Assembly: GCA_022732315.1 (NCBI GenBank)
Contig: JAIJUV010000005.1
Location: 1-43,202 of the forward strand
Length of the DNA stretch: 43,202 bases
Origin: Prevotella sp.
GTDB taxonomy: Bacteria; Bacteroidota; Bacteroidia; Bacteroidales; Bacteroidaceae
Reading direction: 5' to 3'
The translations under genes and the position numbers were made by a program. Of the stretch, positions 7,906 through 16,778 are shown piece after piece (positions within the stretch are counted from its first letter, which is position 1; the number at the start of each line of letters is the position of its first letter). Below the pieces are notes generated by a model, which was not told the origin of the DNA, did no database searches, and worked only from the letters and a program-made list of their open reading frames with translations.

Positions 7906-10515
7906 TTATCTTTCTTTTTTCTTCTTGTCATCAAATATTTCGCTTATGCCATGAATCATGTTCTCGAAATCATGCACTGCATAGTTATACAGGAGCAGCG
8001 CATCTTCCCAGGATACTCCATGCTCTTCAAGCCACTCGCGGTCATTTCTCAACATCTCATCCAGTTTTCCAGTCGATCTCTTACATGTAGTAAGGATTCT
8101 GAGCATCTTGTCGAGAGCCATTTCTGGATTGCCCTCTACCATATAAACCAGACAGTAGGAATAGCTATTGATGAATTCAGCTTCCTTGTCTTTCTGCATC
8201 ATTTTCAGGAAAAGACCCATGGTAGAGGCAAATATCTGCTCCAAATTCTGGTTAGGACCAGTCCCCTCCATCATATTCGCAATATCCATCTCATCAGCGA
8301 AATAGGCTCCAATGCGCTCCTTGGCTTTCTGGAAAGACTCTTCGGCATTTTCACCTTTTCTTTTCAGCAGACAATAAGAGAGCATGGCAGAAACCAATTC
8401 CAGGTCTGGATAATGATATTCCAAATCGTAACCCAGCCCGATGGCATCCTCATAATGCTTCGCCTTGAAGAGCATGTTCATCTTCTGTATTTTAAGTAAT
8501 TTCTTGAAATCATTAGATAAGGAATCGCCCTTCTTGAGCAGCTCATCATAGACCTCGAGATAAGGCTCAAGCATATTCAAATCATGATAGCAATCGGCCA
8601 ACATGGAATAGGCTTTCTTCATGCCAGGCTGGATTTCCAACATCTTCTTGAAATGAATCACAGCCATCATCAAATTCTTTTCGCCTTTCTTCTTCATCAA
8701 GGACCATCCTTTCATGTAATGGGTTTCCAGGTCGTTGGCTTCCATATCGTTCAGCAAAGCCCCAACCATACTTGGCACCTCGAGACGGGTGGCATAACGG
8801 GCAGCAGCGAGACGATAACTATCAAAGAAAGGATACTGGAACACAGGCGAAGCAAGCACGGCGTAACCCGGAACTTCATCTTTGTCGTCCTCAAACACAT
8901 TGAAGAATTCGTCACGAGTGAAGCAGAATCTGTAGAAACGAAGCAGATTGCGCAGGTATCTGGTGCGAATCATGCAAATTTCGGTTTCAGGATCATCTGG
9001 AGTCTCATCATCAGAATCATCTTCAGCCTCATCATCCTGCTCATCGCCATCTTCAGAATCACCCTCAAACGTCTCTTCATCTTCCAGTTCTTCGTCATCC
9101 TCAAACTCATCGTCATCATGCTTAGCCATCTCTGGAACTTCAGGAATATCATCAGGATGATTCAACATCAACACGGCAAGCGCATACGCATCGGCAGCAC
9201 ACGAACGATTGGCAGTGGTAGTGAACATTCTGTCGGTATCATTCTTTGTGTCAATGGCAGCAGCCTCAGCAAGAATCGGCTGATTCTCATCGAATGGCAA
9301 GAACCAATTGGAAATCTCTTCAAAGAACGGATGGTCAGACAGCTTGTTAAACTGCCCCAAGAGAATATCCATGCCCTTTTCCATCATTTCCTGGGCATCG
9401 ACATCCTCAGCCATCTCTATATCAATTCTCTTGCCGTCATCCGACATACGGACATTATCTGCCTCATCATCATCCTCGTTGCCGATGCCATCATCAGCCA
9501 GCAAATCCTTCAAATCATCATCAGCATGCTTAGCAATGCTGTGCTTCAAGGCACCTATCATTCTATTGGAAATACGATCTCTGAAACTATCTGAATATTC
9601 CTGAGACAACATTTCACTCTTAAGGGTCATGGCAAGCTGCTTCTGAATCTCAAGAATCAGCTTTGGATATTCTATTTCCAACTCTTCACGGTACTCCTTT
9701 TCGCAAACTCCCTTTGGCATGCGGGTTGAAGCCAAGAGTAAGCCTATCAAGGCACGCTGCTTCAGCTCTTCATCCTTAGCCTCTTCGAAAACAGTTTTCA
9801 GCAAATCAAACTTTTGGAAGCTGAATACCGTGGTACATGCCAAGGTGACGGCACTAACCAGCAACTGGGAAGTGACGGCATCAACGGTTGGCGAAAGAAT
9901 GAGATCACGATAGAGGCACCATGTTTCCCAACTCCAGTTACCCGAGGTTACAATTGCAGCAAAGATAACGTGACGAATTTCATTAAGCTCTTCCTGCAAC
10001 TCAGTCTGACGCTGTTTGAGTTTCTCGTCGGTCTGGTTGGTATCGATATATAACATCGCCATATCAGAAAGCTTAGATTCAAGGGTGCTCAGGAAATCTT
10101 CCTTGTCCATCTGCTCACCCTTTTCCTTCAAATTCTGAAAGACACCCGGCTTGGAACAACGGAAAGCAACCTCAAAATCACACAGATATTCATTCAATTC
10201 TCTCTGAATTCTGCACAACTCTGCCGCTCTGCCTTCTGGAGTCTTGATATCCATACCCGTGATACAAAAATCATGTTTCTTACCTTCTGCATGAAAAACA
10301 GCTTTGCCAGCCTCATGCTTCGTATAATCAATCCCCATTCCTTCGCTTACCTGAGTTAACCATCCAAGCATATAAAAAATATCGCCATCTGAAACCGAAG
10401 CTTCAGGAATTTCCCGATTAAGAAAGGTAAGGGAGGCACATAAAGTGAGATAGTCGCCATGTGACAACTCCGAACGTGCCTCGGCTAAAGCCTGCTCTAC
10501 TTTTTTTTCTTTCAT
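7906..10515 (-). CDS. Large cytoplasmic helical-repeat (TPR-like) protein with acidic linker, function unknown
   Basis: An 869-residue protein with no signal peptide or membrane segment. The N-terminal two thirds are helical and not recognised. Two acidic low-complexity stretches stand out: about residues 335-357 and, much stronger, about 465-510, where nearly every residue is D or E. After it, residues about 590-700 look like tetratricopeptide repeats (KAYSMLADCYHDLNMLEPYL type), and the C-terminus ends in a Lys-rich tail. This suggests a scaffold or protein-protein interaction role. It sits directly upstream of dnaB and downstream of a lipoprotein gene (28-base gap), all one strand. I do not recognise the family and assign no function; TPR assignment is from pattern only. 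Confidence 0.7.
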   Translation of the reverse strand: MKEKKVEQALAEARSELSHGDYLTLCASLTFLNREIPEASVSDGDIFYMLGWLTQVSEGMGIDYTKHEAGKAVFHAEGKKHDFCITGMDIKTPEGRAAELCRIQRELNEYLCDFEVAFRCSKPGVFQNLKEKGEQMDKEDFLSTLESKLSDMAMLYIDTNQTDEKLKQRQTELQEELNEIRHVIFAAIVTSGNWSWETWCLYRDLILSPTVDAVTSQLLVSAVTLACTTVFSFQKFDLLKTVFEEAKDEELKQRALIGLLLASTRMPKGVCEKEYREELEIEYPKLILEIQKQLAMTLKSEMLSQEYSDSFRDRISNRMIGALKHSIAKHADDDLKDLLADDGIGNEDDDEADNVRMSDDGKRIDIEMAEDVDAQEMMEKGMDILLGQFNKLSDHPFFEEISNWFLPFDENQPILAEAAAIDTKNDTDRMFTTTANRSCAADAYALAVLMLNHPDDIPEVPEMAKHDDDEFEDDEELEDEETFEGDSEDGDEQDDEAEDDSDDETPDDPETEICMIRTRYLRNLLRFYRFCFTRDEFFNVFEDDKDEVPGYAVLASPVFQYPFFDSYRLAAARYATRLEVPSMVGALLNDMEANDLETHYMKGWSLMKKKGEKNLMMAVIHFKKMLEIQPGMKKAYSMLADCYHDLNMLEPYLEVYDELLKKGDSLSNDFKKLLKIQKMNMLFKAKHYEDAIGLGYDLEYHYPDLELVSAMLSYCLLKRKGENAEESFQKAKERIGAYFADEMDIANMMEGTGPNQNLEQIFASTMGLFLKMMQKDKEAEFINSYSYCLVYMVEGNPEMALDKMLRILTTCKRSTGKLDEMLRNDREWLEEHGVSWEDALLLYNYAVHDFENMIHGISEIFDDKKKKER

Positions 10516-10543
10516 TGTTTCGTTAAAATTAATTATTTAAAGA

Positions 10544-11470
10544 TTACTTGTTCTCTGCTCTTTTCCTAGCCAGCTGCAAGTCGCGCTGAAGCGGCTCCAT
10601 GGCATGACTGTATTTGAGCTGAGGCAGACTTTTGATGGTATGGGCATCTAGATTATAATACTTCTTCAACAGGGTAGCGTACTTTCGAACGCCATTCTTG
10701 TTAATACTATCCACAGCAATGTCGTATGCAGTCAAGAATCTGTTTATCTGGTCTTTACGGCGACGGTTGGACTTCAACTTGGAGCGAAAGGCTATGGCAC
10801 CCAGGTTGATGTTCTTGTTGCGACTGTCCATCAGCACCACATTCAGAGCCATTCGTGCCCTGGTAGCATAAGGCTCAGGCAGGAGCATGGCATCCATCTC
10901 ATTGTTGAGAAGCATGCTCAGGCGAATGTTCAAATCGTTGATCTGCACGCGATACACCTCGTACTTCGGCTTCGCACTGTCGATGGCGAGGTCGGCGAGA
11001 TAATCGGTGGCAGAATGGCGGGTGATGGCTATCATCTTGTCGGACAACTGCTTGAGTTCCGACACACGTGCCTTTCTATTGGAGATTAACTGCCAATAGA
11101 GATTGGTGGATACGGGATAGAAGAGCGGCACTCCCTTCTTCTCGATGCGGGCAGCACGAACCAGGTCGGTCACCGTTCCCTCTACCCAGCCACGGGCGAT
11201 GGCGGTATCGCAGTCCATCTGGGCATTATAGCGATACAGATGCACCGTTACTCCCTGCTTCAGGAAGAGGCTGTCTTCGTATGCCAGATATACCGGAAGG
11301 CAATCGAGCGTAGGCATCACACCAATCTTCAGGGAAGCCCTGTCGATGCTGTCGAGGCGGGCTTTCTCCTGCTTGCTCAGCCGATGACGCTCCTGTTCGG
11401 AATGTCCACAACCCGACATTCCGAACAAGAGTACAGAAACCAAGCATATCATCAATGATAATTTCTTCAT
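10544..11470 (-). CDS. Lipoprotein of the NMT1/SsuA-type substrate-binding fold, orphan
   Basis: A 308-residue protein. Residues 1-20 are a lipoprotein signal peptide ending FGMSG with Cys21 as the lipidation residue. From about residue 48, LKIGVMPTLDCLPVYLAYEDS and the later VEGTVTDLVRA and MDAMLLPEPYATRA match the pattern of periplasmic binding proteins of the NMT1/THI5/SsuA group, which bind small ligands such as alkylsulfonates or thiamine precursors. No permease or ATPase gene is adjacent, so the partner and ligand are unknown. It starts 6 bases after the rlmI stop, suggesting cotranscription. Fold assignment is moderately sure, ligand unknown. Confidence 0.7.
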   Translation of the reverse strand: MKKLSLMICLVSVLLFGMSGCGHSEQERHRLSKQEKARLDSIDRASLKIGVMPTLDCLPVYLAYEDSLFLKQGVTVHLYRYNAQMDCDTAIARGWVEGTVTDLVRAARIEKKGVPLFYPVSTNLYWQLISNRKARVSELKQLSDKMIAITRHSATDYLADLAIDSAKPKYEVYRVQINDLNIRLSMLLNNEMDAMLLPEPYATRARMALNVVLMDSRNKNINLGAIAFRSKLKSNRRRKDQINRFLTAYDIAVDSINKNGVRKYATLLKKYYNLDAHTIKSLPQLKYSHAMEPLQRDLQLARKRAENK

Positions 11471-11476
11471 AACAAA

Positions 11477-12658
11477 TTATTCTACGTAGAGAACGAGTCC
11501 CTTCAAATACTCACCCTCAGGGTGATAGATATTGATAGGATGGTCGGCTGGCTGATGCAGCTGGTGCAGGATGCGCACCTTTCTGCCAGCCTGGGCAGCT
11601 GCGGTAAACACAGCGTTGCGGAAGTTATCCTTGGTAACCACCTGCGAACAGCTGAAGGTGAAGAGGATTCCACCCTTCTTGATGCGCTGCAATCCCTTGA
11701 CATTAAGACGGGTATAGCCCTTCAAGGCATTGCGCAAGGCAGCACGATGCTTGGCAAAGGCAGGAGGATCGAGGATGATGAGATCATACTGCTGATCGTG
11801 CTCATCAAGATACTTGAAGGCATCCTCGCAGAAAGCCTCATGGCGTGCATCGCCAGGGAAATTCAAGGCGATGTTCTCATTGGTCAGTTCCACGGCCTTG
11901 GCACTGCTATCCACCGAGTGAACAGTCTTGGCGTTGCCACGCATGGCATAGACTGAGAAACCGCCGGTATAGCAGAACATGTTGAGTACACTCTTGCCCT
12001 TGGCATAATGCTCAAGCAGAGAACGGTTCTCACGCTGATCGATGAAGAAACCGGTCTTCTGACCACGCAGCCAGTCGATATGGAACTTCAATCCATTCTC
12101 CACAGCCACATCATCGGCATCACCACCCAGGATAAAGCCATTCTCCTGGCGTAGGTCGGCCTTATAAGGCAAGGTGGTCTCACTCTTATAATAGATATTC
12201 TGCAGCTCATCGCCCATCACCTCTTTCAAGGCCTTGGCAATCTCCATGCGGCAAACGTGCATGCCCACACTGTGAGCCTGCATCACGGCAGTAGGACCAT
12301 AGCAGTCGATAACCAGTCCGGGCAGGTTATCTCCCTCGCCATGCACCAGTCGATAGGTGTTGTTATCCGGATTGCCTGCGATATCCACCGCCAGGCGCAT
12401 CCTGTAAGCCGACTCCAGGCGGGCGCGCCAGAACTCATCATCGATGGCAACATCGCTGAATGAGAGCACACGCACGGCGATAGATCCAATCTGATAATGA
12501 CCTACCGCAATGAAATCGCCAGCGTGGGTAAACACTCTAACAATCTCACCCTCTTCTATATCATTGTCCATGCGCTGGATAGCACCGGAGAAAATCCATG
12601 GGTGGAATCTCTTGAGAGATTCTTCCTTACCTTTCTTTAAATATACGTTCTTATACAT
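11477..12658 (-). CDS. rlmI: 23S rRNA (cytosine) methyltransferase, RlmI-like
   Basis: A 393-residue class I SAM-dependent methyltransferase. It has an N-terminal PUA-type domain (KKGKEESLKRFHPWIFSGAI and GEIVRVFTHAGDFIAVGHY), an EEHD-like middle, then the SAM-binding motif VLNMFCYTGGFSVYA and catalytic-region DLIILDPPAFAKH, plus a late FTFSCSQVV with the candidate catalytic Cys. RlmI methylates C1962 of 23S rRNA in E. coli; the layout and length match, the exact target here is inferred. It lies 15 bases after the exonuclease gene and 6 before the lipoprotein gene. Confidence 0.85.
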   Translation of the reverse strand: MYKNVYLKKGKEESLKRFHPWIFSGAIQRMDNDIEEGEIVRVFTHAGDFIAVGHYQIGSIAVRVLSFSDVAIDDEFWRARLESAYRMRLAVDIAGNPDNNTYRLVHGEGDNLPGLVIDCYGPTAVMQAHSVGMHVCRMEIAKALKEVMGDELQNIYYKSETTLPYKADLRQENGFILGGDADDVAVENGLKFHIDWLRGQKTGFFIDQRENRSLLEHYAKGKSVLNMFCYTGGFSVYAMRGNAKTVHSVDSSAKAVELTNENIALNFPGDARHEAFCEDAFKYLDEHDQQYDLIILDPPAFAKHRAALRNALKGYTRLNVKGLQRIKKGGILFTFSCSQVVTKDNFRNAVFTAAAQAGRKVRILHQLHQPADHPINIYHPEGEYLKGLVLYVE

Positions 12659-12673
12659 TATTATATATAGGGG

Positions 12674-13285
12674 TTATAATTCGTCAATCTCGTAATCGCC
12701 AGTCTGGGTGAGGCGATTGAATTCCTCATATAGGTTGATGCAGCACCAGGCATCTGTGGCAGCATACAGGCACTGGGAATCGCGGAGTTCGTTGGCCTCC
12801 CAATTGCTCAGGCGCTGCGCCTTGCTGATTTTCTGATGAAACAGGTTGGCATAGAGTTTCTGCAAACTCATATCCTTGATGCCGAAATTCTTTGCCACAT
12901 CCTGCAACTCCACAAAATAACCTGCCTTGAACTCGCAGCGGCGATGCAACTGCAGGAGGTCATCATGCCAGGAAAGGCCAACCTTCGGCACCTTCGTGTC
13001 TTCCAGGAAACGGATGATGGCAGGCGTCATGCCCGTATGATGCAGACGGAATAGATAACAGCGGGTACGACTACTCACCTGCAGCAGCGACACCTGGTAG
13101 TGATGACCCTTGGAGAAGCTAGGTCGCGTCTCCGTATCCACTCCCAAAACGTCTTGTTGCAAGAGGTAATCCACTGCGGCATCTGTATCCTCAGCCTTAT
13201 CTATCACAATCACCTTACCTGGGAAAAGAACCCTTGGCAAACTGTTGACTGTTTTCTTGTCAAAACTCGTGAAAATAATCTTCAT
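12674..13285 (-). CDS. 3'-5' exonuclease, DEDDy type (RNase D-like)
   Basis: A 203-residue single-domain exonuclease. D50-x-E52 (GVDTETRP) is Exo I, D108/D109 in GLSWHDDLLQL is Exo II, and Y174-x3-D178 (YAATDAW) is Exo III, so all four metal-binding acidic residues and the Tyr of DEDDy enzymes are present. It lacks the HRDC domains of full-length RNase D. Such short proteins are common in Bacteroidota; RNA or DNA trimming is the likely role, substrate unknown. It is first in the minus-strand series leading to dnaB, with its own promoter at about 13311, divergent from ftsK. Confidence 0.85.
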   Translation of the reverse strand: MKIIFTSFDKKTVNSLPRVLFPGKVIVIDKAEDTDAAVDYLLQQDVLGVDTETRPSFSKGHHYQVSLLQVSSRTRCYLFRLHHTGMTPAIIRFLEDTKVPKVGLSWHDDLLQLHRRCEFKAGYFVELQDVAKNFGIKDMSLQKLYANLFHQKISKAQRLSNWEANELRDSQCLYAATDAWCCINLYEEFNRLTQTGDYEIDEL

Positions 13286-13310
13286 TTTACATTTTATTCA
13301 TTACAAGTTG

Positions 13311-13318
13311 CAAAATTA
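13311..13318 (-). promoter_or_regulatory. -7 promoter element for the exonuclease-dnaB series
   Basis: Minus-strand TAATTTTG, matching TAnnTTTG, 26 bases before the ATG at 13285. The -33 region is T-rich (CTTTTTC) without an exact TTTG. It lies back to back with the ftsK promoter. Confidence 0.6.
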
Positions 13319-13362
13319 AAAAAAAAAGCCGAGAAAAAGGATTGTTTCTCGCACTTTTTTAC

Positions 13363-13370
13363 TAATTTTG
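13363..13370 (+). promoter_or_regulatory. -7 promoter element for ftsK
   Basis: TAATTTTG on the plus strand, with a TTGTTT stretch roughly 20 bases upstream, and the ftsK ATG 28 bases downstream. The two divergent promoters share a 45-base region. Confidence 0.65.
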
Positions 13371-13398
13371 CAGAGAAATATTTTAAAACAAGATAAAA

Positions 13399-16023
13399 AT
13401 GGCAAGAAAAAAGACTTCAGGCAGAGCTAAATCATTTAGCGAAGCCATTGGTTTACAATATATTTTCAACAATACCATCACCGATTTCTTCCTCGGACTC
13501 GCCCTGGTGGTGATGGCTGTGGTTCTGATCATCGCTATGGTTTCATTCATCAATACGGGTGCAGCTGACCAAAGTCTGCTAGAAAACCTAAGACCAGGCG
13601 AATGGACCAACACCGAAAAGCAGTTTCAGAACTACTGCGGTTCGCTGGGTGCCATCATCTCCTACTGGCTGATGGCAGTGAACTTCGGATTCCCAGCCTT
13701 CCTACTTCCATGTTTCGTGGTGATGGCAGGATTCCAGCTGATGCATGTATATAACATCAACCTGTGGAAATGGTTCCTCAGCATGATGATTATCATGATA
13801 TGGTCGAGCATCACCTTCGCCAAGTTCCTCACCCCGCTGATGGGCAGCCTTATCTTCAACCCGGGCGGCAAGCACGGACTCTATGTGGTGCAGAACCTGG
13901 AGAACGTGGTAGGTCCTCCCGGACTCACAGCCATCCTCCTCTTCGTGGCTGTAGCCTTCCTCACCTATCTCACCACAGAGACCATCACCATCGTGAGAAA
14001 GGCACTCAACCCTATCGGATATATATCTAATAAGGTGAAGTTCGAAATCACCAACCATGGAGATTCGAATACGGAAGACATCGACCTGGCTTACCAGAAC
14101 GCTGAAAGAGGAAGGGATATGGAGGAAGAAAATGCGACGGATCAGGAAAAGCCTGAGATGGACGAAGGAAAACAGGATATTCCTACTCCACAGAACAACG
14201 AGGAGAAGAAGCCGCAGGTAGTGGACCTCGATGCCAACAAGGAAGAGAAAGAGGAGAAGGAGACGGAAGGCAGCGTAGCCAATGCCGCTGTCAACCCTAC
14301 AGAGCCTATAGCCACCACCACTCCAAGCGCTACCCCTAGCTTCCTGGAGATGAAAAGAAAGCAGCGTGCCGAGAAAGCGGAACGAGAAAGAATGGAGATG
14401 GAAGCTGCCGCTGCCGCATCGGAGCATGTGGGCATGGACATCTCCGTGGCATTGGGCGAAGAGAAGGCTACCAGCAACACGGTGAGCAACGCCGAGGTGC
14501 TCAATACGCCTATCAACCCGAAGGAGCCTTTCACCAAATACAAGTATCCTACCCTCAACCTGCTGAAGAAATACGACGACCAGGAGGTTTCCATCGACGA
14601 GGAGGAGCAGAAGGCAAACAAGAACCGCATCATCGAAGTGCTCAACAACTTCGGCGTGCAGATTAAGACCATCCGAGCTACGGTGGGACCTACCATCACC
14701 CTCTATGAGATTCAGCCTGCCGAGGGCGTGCGCATCTCGAAGATCAAAAACCTGGAGGATGATATCGCCCTGAGCCTCGCAGCACTGGGTATCCGTATCA
14801 TCGCCCCTATCCCGGGCAAGGGAACCATCGGTATCGAGGTGCCTAACGCCAAGGCGAACATCGTGAGCATGGAGAGCATCCTGAACTCGAAGAAATTCCA
14901 GGAAACCAAGATGGAACTTCCTATCGCATTGGGAAAGACAATCACCAACGAGGTGTTCATGGTGGATTTGGCTAAGATTCCTCACCTGCTCGTTGCCGGT
15001 GCTACCGGTCAGGGTAAGTCTGTTGGTCTGAATGCCATCATCACTTCCCTGCTCTACAAGAAGCATCCTAACGAGTTGAAGCTGGTGCTCATCGACCCAA
15101 AGAAGGTGGAGTTCAGCGTATATTCACGCATCACCAATAAGTTTATGGCTGCCGTTCCAGATGAGGAGGAGCCTATCATCACCGATGTTACCAAGGTGGT
15201 GAGAACACTGAACAGTCTCTGCGTGCTGATGGATAGCCGTTACGACTTGCTGAAGAAGGCGGGAGCCAGAAACATCAAGGAGTATAATCAGAAATACGTG
15301 AACCATCGTCTGAAACTTACTGACGGTCACGAATTTATGCCATACATCGTGGTGATTATCGATGAGTTTGGCGATTTGATTATGACAGCCGGCAAGGAGG
15401 TGGAGCTTCCTATCGCCCGTATCGCCCAGCTGGCACGTGCCGTGGGTATCCACATGATTATCGCTACCCAGCGTCCTACCACCAGCATCATCACCGGTAA
15501 CATCAAGGCCAACTTCCCTGGACGTATCGCCTTCAAGGTGACATCTGCCATCGACTCCAAGACCATCCTTGACAGAACCGGTGCCAACCAGTTGATAGGT
15601 CGTGGTGACATGCTCTACCTGAACGGCAACGAGCCAGTGCGTGTACAGTGTGCCTTCGTAGATACACCGGAGATTGAGCGCATCAACGAATACATCTGCA
15701 ATCAGCCTGGTCCTATCGAACCGATGGAGTTGCCTGAACCAGCCAGCGAGGATGGCGGCATAGGAGGCAACGGCAGCGTGGATGCCCGCAACCTGGACCC
15801 ATACTTCGAGGAGGCAGCCCATGCCATCGTTCTATCGCAGCAGGGCAGCACCAGTATGATTCAGCGTAGGTTCAGCATCGGCTACAACCGCGCCGGCAGA
15901 CTGATGGACCAGCTTGAAGCAGCAGGCATCGTGGGAGCCGCACAGGGCAGCAAGCCAAGAGAGGTGCTCCTGCAGGATGAAAACCAGCTCAACACATTGC
16001 TGATGCAGCTGAGAAACTCGTAA
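13399..16023 (+). CDS. ftsK: DNA translocase FtsK
   Basis: An 874-residue protein. The N-terminus has several hydrophobic membrane segments (first about residues 30-52, others through about 200), an acidic/Lys-rich linker (about 230-370), then the translocase motor: Walker A GATGQGKS at 534-541, VVIIDEFGDLI as Walker B, and HMIIATQRPTTSIITGNIK. The last 70 residues are the winged-helix gamma domain (AIVLSQQGSTSMIQRRF and YNRAGRLMDQLE) that reads polar DNA signals in the family. It pumps chromosome ends and assists dimer resolution at the division septum. The next gene is lolA-like, the same pairing as in E. coli. Confidence 0.96.
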   Translation: MARKKTSGRAKSFSEAIGLQYIFNNTITDFFLGLALVVMAVVLIIAMVSFINTGAADQSLLENLRPGEWTNTEKQFQNYCGSLGAIISYWLMAVNFGFPAFLLPCFVVMAGFQLMHVYNINLWKWFLSMMIIMIWSSITFAKFLTPLMGSLIFNPGGKHGLYVVQNLENVVGPPGLTAILLFVAVAFLTYLTTETITIVRKALNPIGYISNKVKFEITNHGDSNTEDIDLAYQNAERGRDMEEENATDQEKPEMDEGKQDIPTPQNNEEKKPQVVDLDANKEEKEEKETEGSVANAAVNPTEPIATTTPSATPSFLEMKRKQRAEKAERERMEMEAAAAASEHVGMDISVALGEEKATSNTVSNAEVLNTPINPKEPFTKYKYPTLNLLKKYDDQEVSIDEEEQKANKNRIIEVLNNFGVQIKTIRATVGPTITLYEIQPAEGVRISKIKNLEDDIALSLAALGIRIIAPIPGKGTIGIEVPNAKANIVSMESILNSKKFQETKMELPIALGKTITNEVFMVDLAKIPHLLVAGATGQGKSVGLNAIITSLLYKKHPNELKLVLIDPKKVEFSVYSRITNKFMAAVPDEEEPIITDVTKVVRTLNSLCVLMDSRYDLLKKAGARNIKEYNQKYVNHRLKLTDGHEFMPYIVVIIDEFGDLIMTAGKEVELPIARIAQLARAVGIHMIIATQRPTTSIITGNIKANFPGRIAFKVTSAIDSKTILDRTGANQLIGRGDMLYLNGNEPVRVQCAFVDTPEIERINEYICNQPGPIEPMELPEPASEDGGIGGNGSVDARNLDPYFEEAAHAIVLSQQGSTSMIQRRFSIGYNRAGRLMDQLEAAGIVGAAQGSKPREVLLQDENQLNTLLMQLRNS

Positions 16024-16060
16024 GTAAACGCCCTGAAAGTGCAAAAGCATTTAAACCTTG

Positions 16061-16109
16061 AAGCCACAGAAGCGTCTAACATTTTTAATAAGCAGCGCTT
16101 CTGCGGCTT
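16061..16109 (+). terminator. Hairpin between ftsK and lolA-like gene
   Basis: AAGCCACAGAAGCG (16061-16074) pairs with CGCTTCTGCGGCTT (16096-16109), 13 of 14 pairs with one A-C mismatch and a 21-base AT-rich loop. Only three T's follow, so termination may be partial; it could set the ratio of ftsK to lolA transcripts or stabilise an mRNA end. Confidence 0.6.
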
Positions 16110-16144
16110 TATATGTAGTAATGAACAAAATAAACAGTAAGGAT

Positions 16145-16744
16145 ATGAAAAAGATTTTAGCCATCGCTTTCGCAGCGATGATGAGCCTCGGCACCATGGC
16201 GCAAACCGCCCAGCAGGTGCTCGACAAGACAGCTGCCGTTATCGGCAACAAAAAGGGCGCTACCGCCAACTTCAAGATGTCAAGTCCGAAATTCGGTTCG
16301 GCAAGCGGCTCCATCACCATTAAGGGCAACAAGTTCAATGCCCGTACTCCACAAGCCATCGTATGGTTCAACGGCAAGACCCAGTGGTCGTACATGAAGA
16401 AAACCAACGAGGTAAACGTGAGCAATCCTACCCAGGCACAGCAGATGTCGATGAATCCCTATACCTTCATCCACATCTACAAGACAGGATATAAAAGCAC
16501 CCTCAAGACTGTGGGCAGCAACTATCAGGTGCATCTCGTAGCCAACAACCAGAAGCGCAGCGTGGCTGAGATGTATATCACCATCAACAAGAGCACCCAC
16601 GTGCCTTCGCAGATCAAGATGAGACAGGGCTCCACCTGGAGCACCATCAATATTTCTGGCTTCAAGGCAAAGAACATCTCTAACAGTGCCTTCACCTTCA
16701 ACAGCAAGGAATTCCCAGGCGCAGAAGTCATTGACTTAAGATAG
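16145..16744 (+). CDS. LolA-like outer-membrane lipoprotein carrier protein
   Basis: A 199-residue protein with a signal peptide (MKKILAIAFAAMMSLGTMAQ, cleavage likely near AQT). The remainder has the LolA/LolB-type pattern: QQVLDKTAAVIGNKKGATANF, a repeated beta-strand body with IVWFNGKTQWSYM and a C-terminal VIDLR. LolA shuttles lipoproteins across the periplasm. An in-frame ATG at 16058 would add 29 residues covering the ftsK-lolA hairpin and has no signal-peptide logic, so 16145 is preferred. Position directly after ftsK supports the family call. The degree of divergence is typical of Bacteroidota LolA-like proteins. Confidence 0.8.
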   Translation: MKKILAIAFAAMMSLGTMAQTAQQVLDKTAAVIGNKKGATANFKMSSPKFGSASGSITIKGNKFNARTPQAIVWFNGKTQWSYMKKTNEVNVSNPTQAQQMSMNPYTFIHIYKTGYKSTLKTVGSNYQVHLVANNQKRSVAEMYITINKSTHVPSQIKMRQGSTWSTINISGFKAKNISNSAFTFNSKEFPGAEVIDLR

Positions 16745-16778
16745 AAAAAGCTTTATAAATATTTAAAACCAAACTAAA

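Noticed and set aside
8584..9594. 336-codon plus-strand reading frame opposite the acidic repeat protein
   Set aside because: Ile-rich antisense artefact; the minus-strand frame has start context and operon position.
13702..15066. 454-codon minus-strand reading frame inside ftsK
   Set aside because: Shadow of ftsK on the opposite strand; composition (His/Leu/Val rich) typical of antisense frames.
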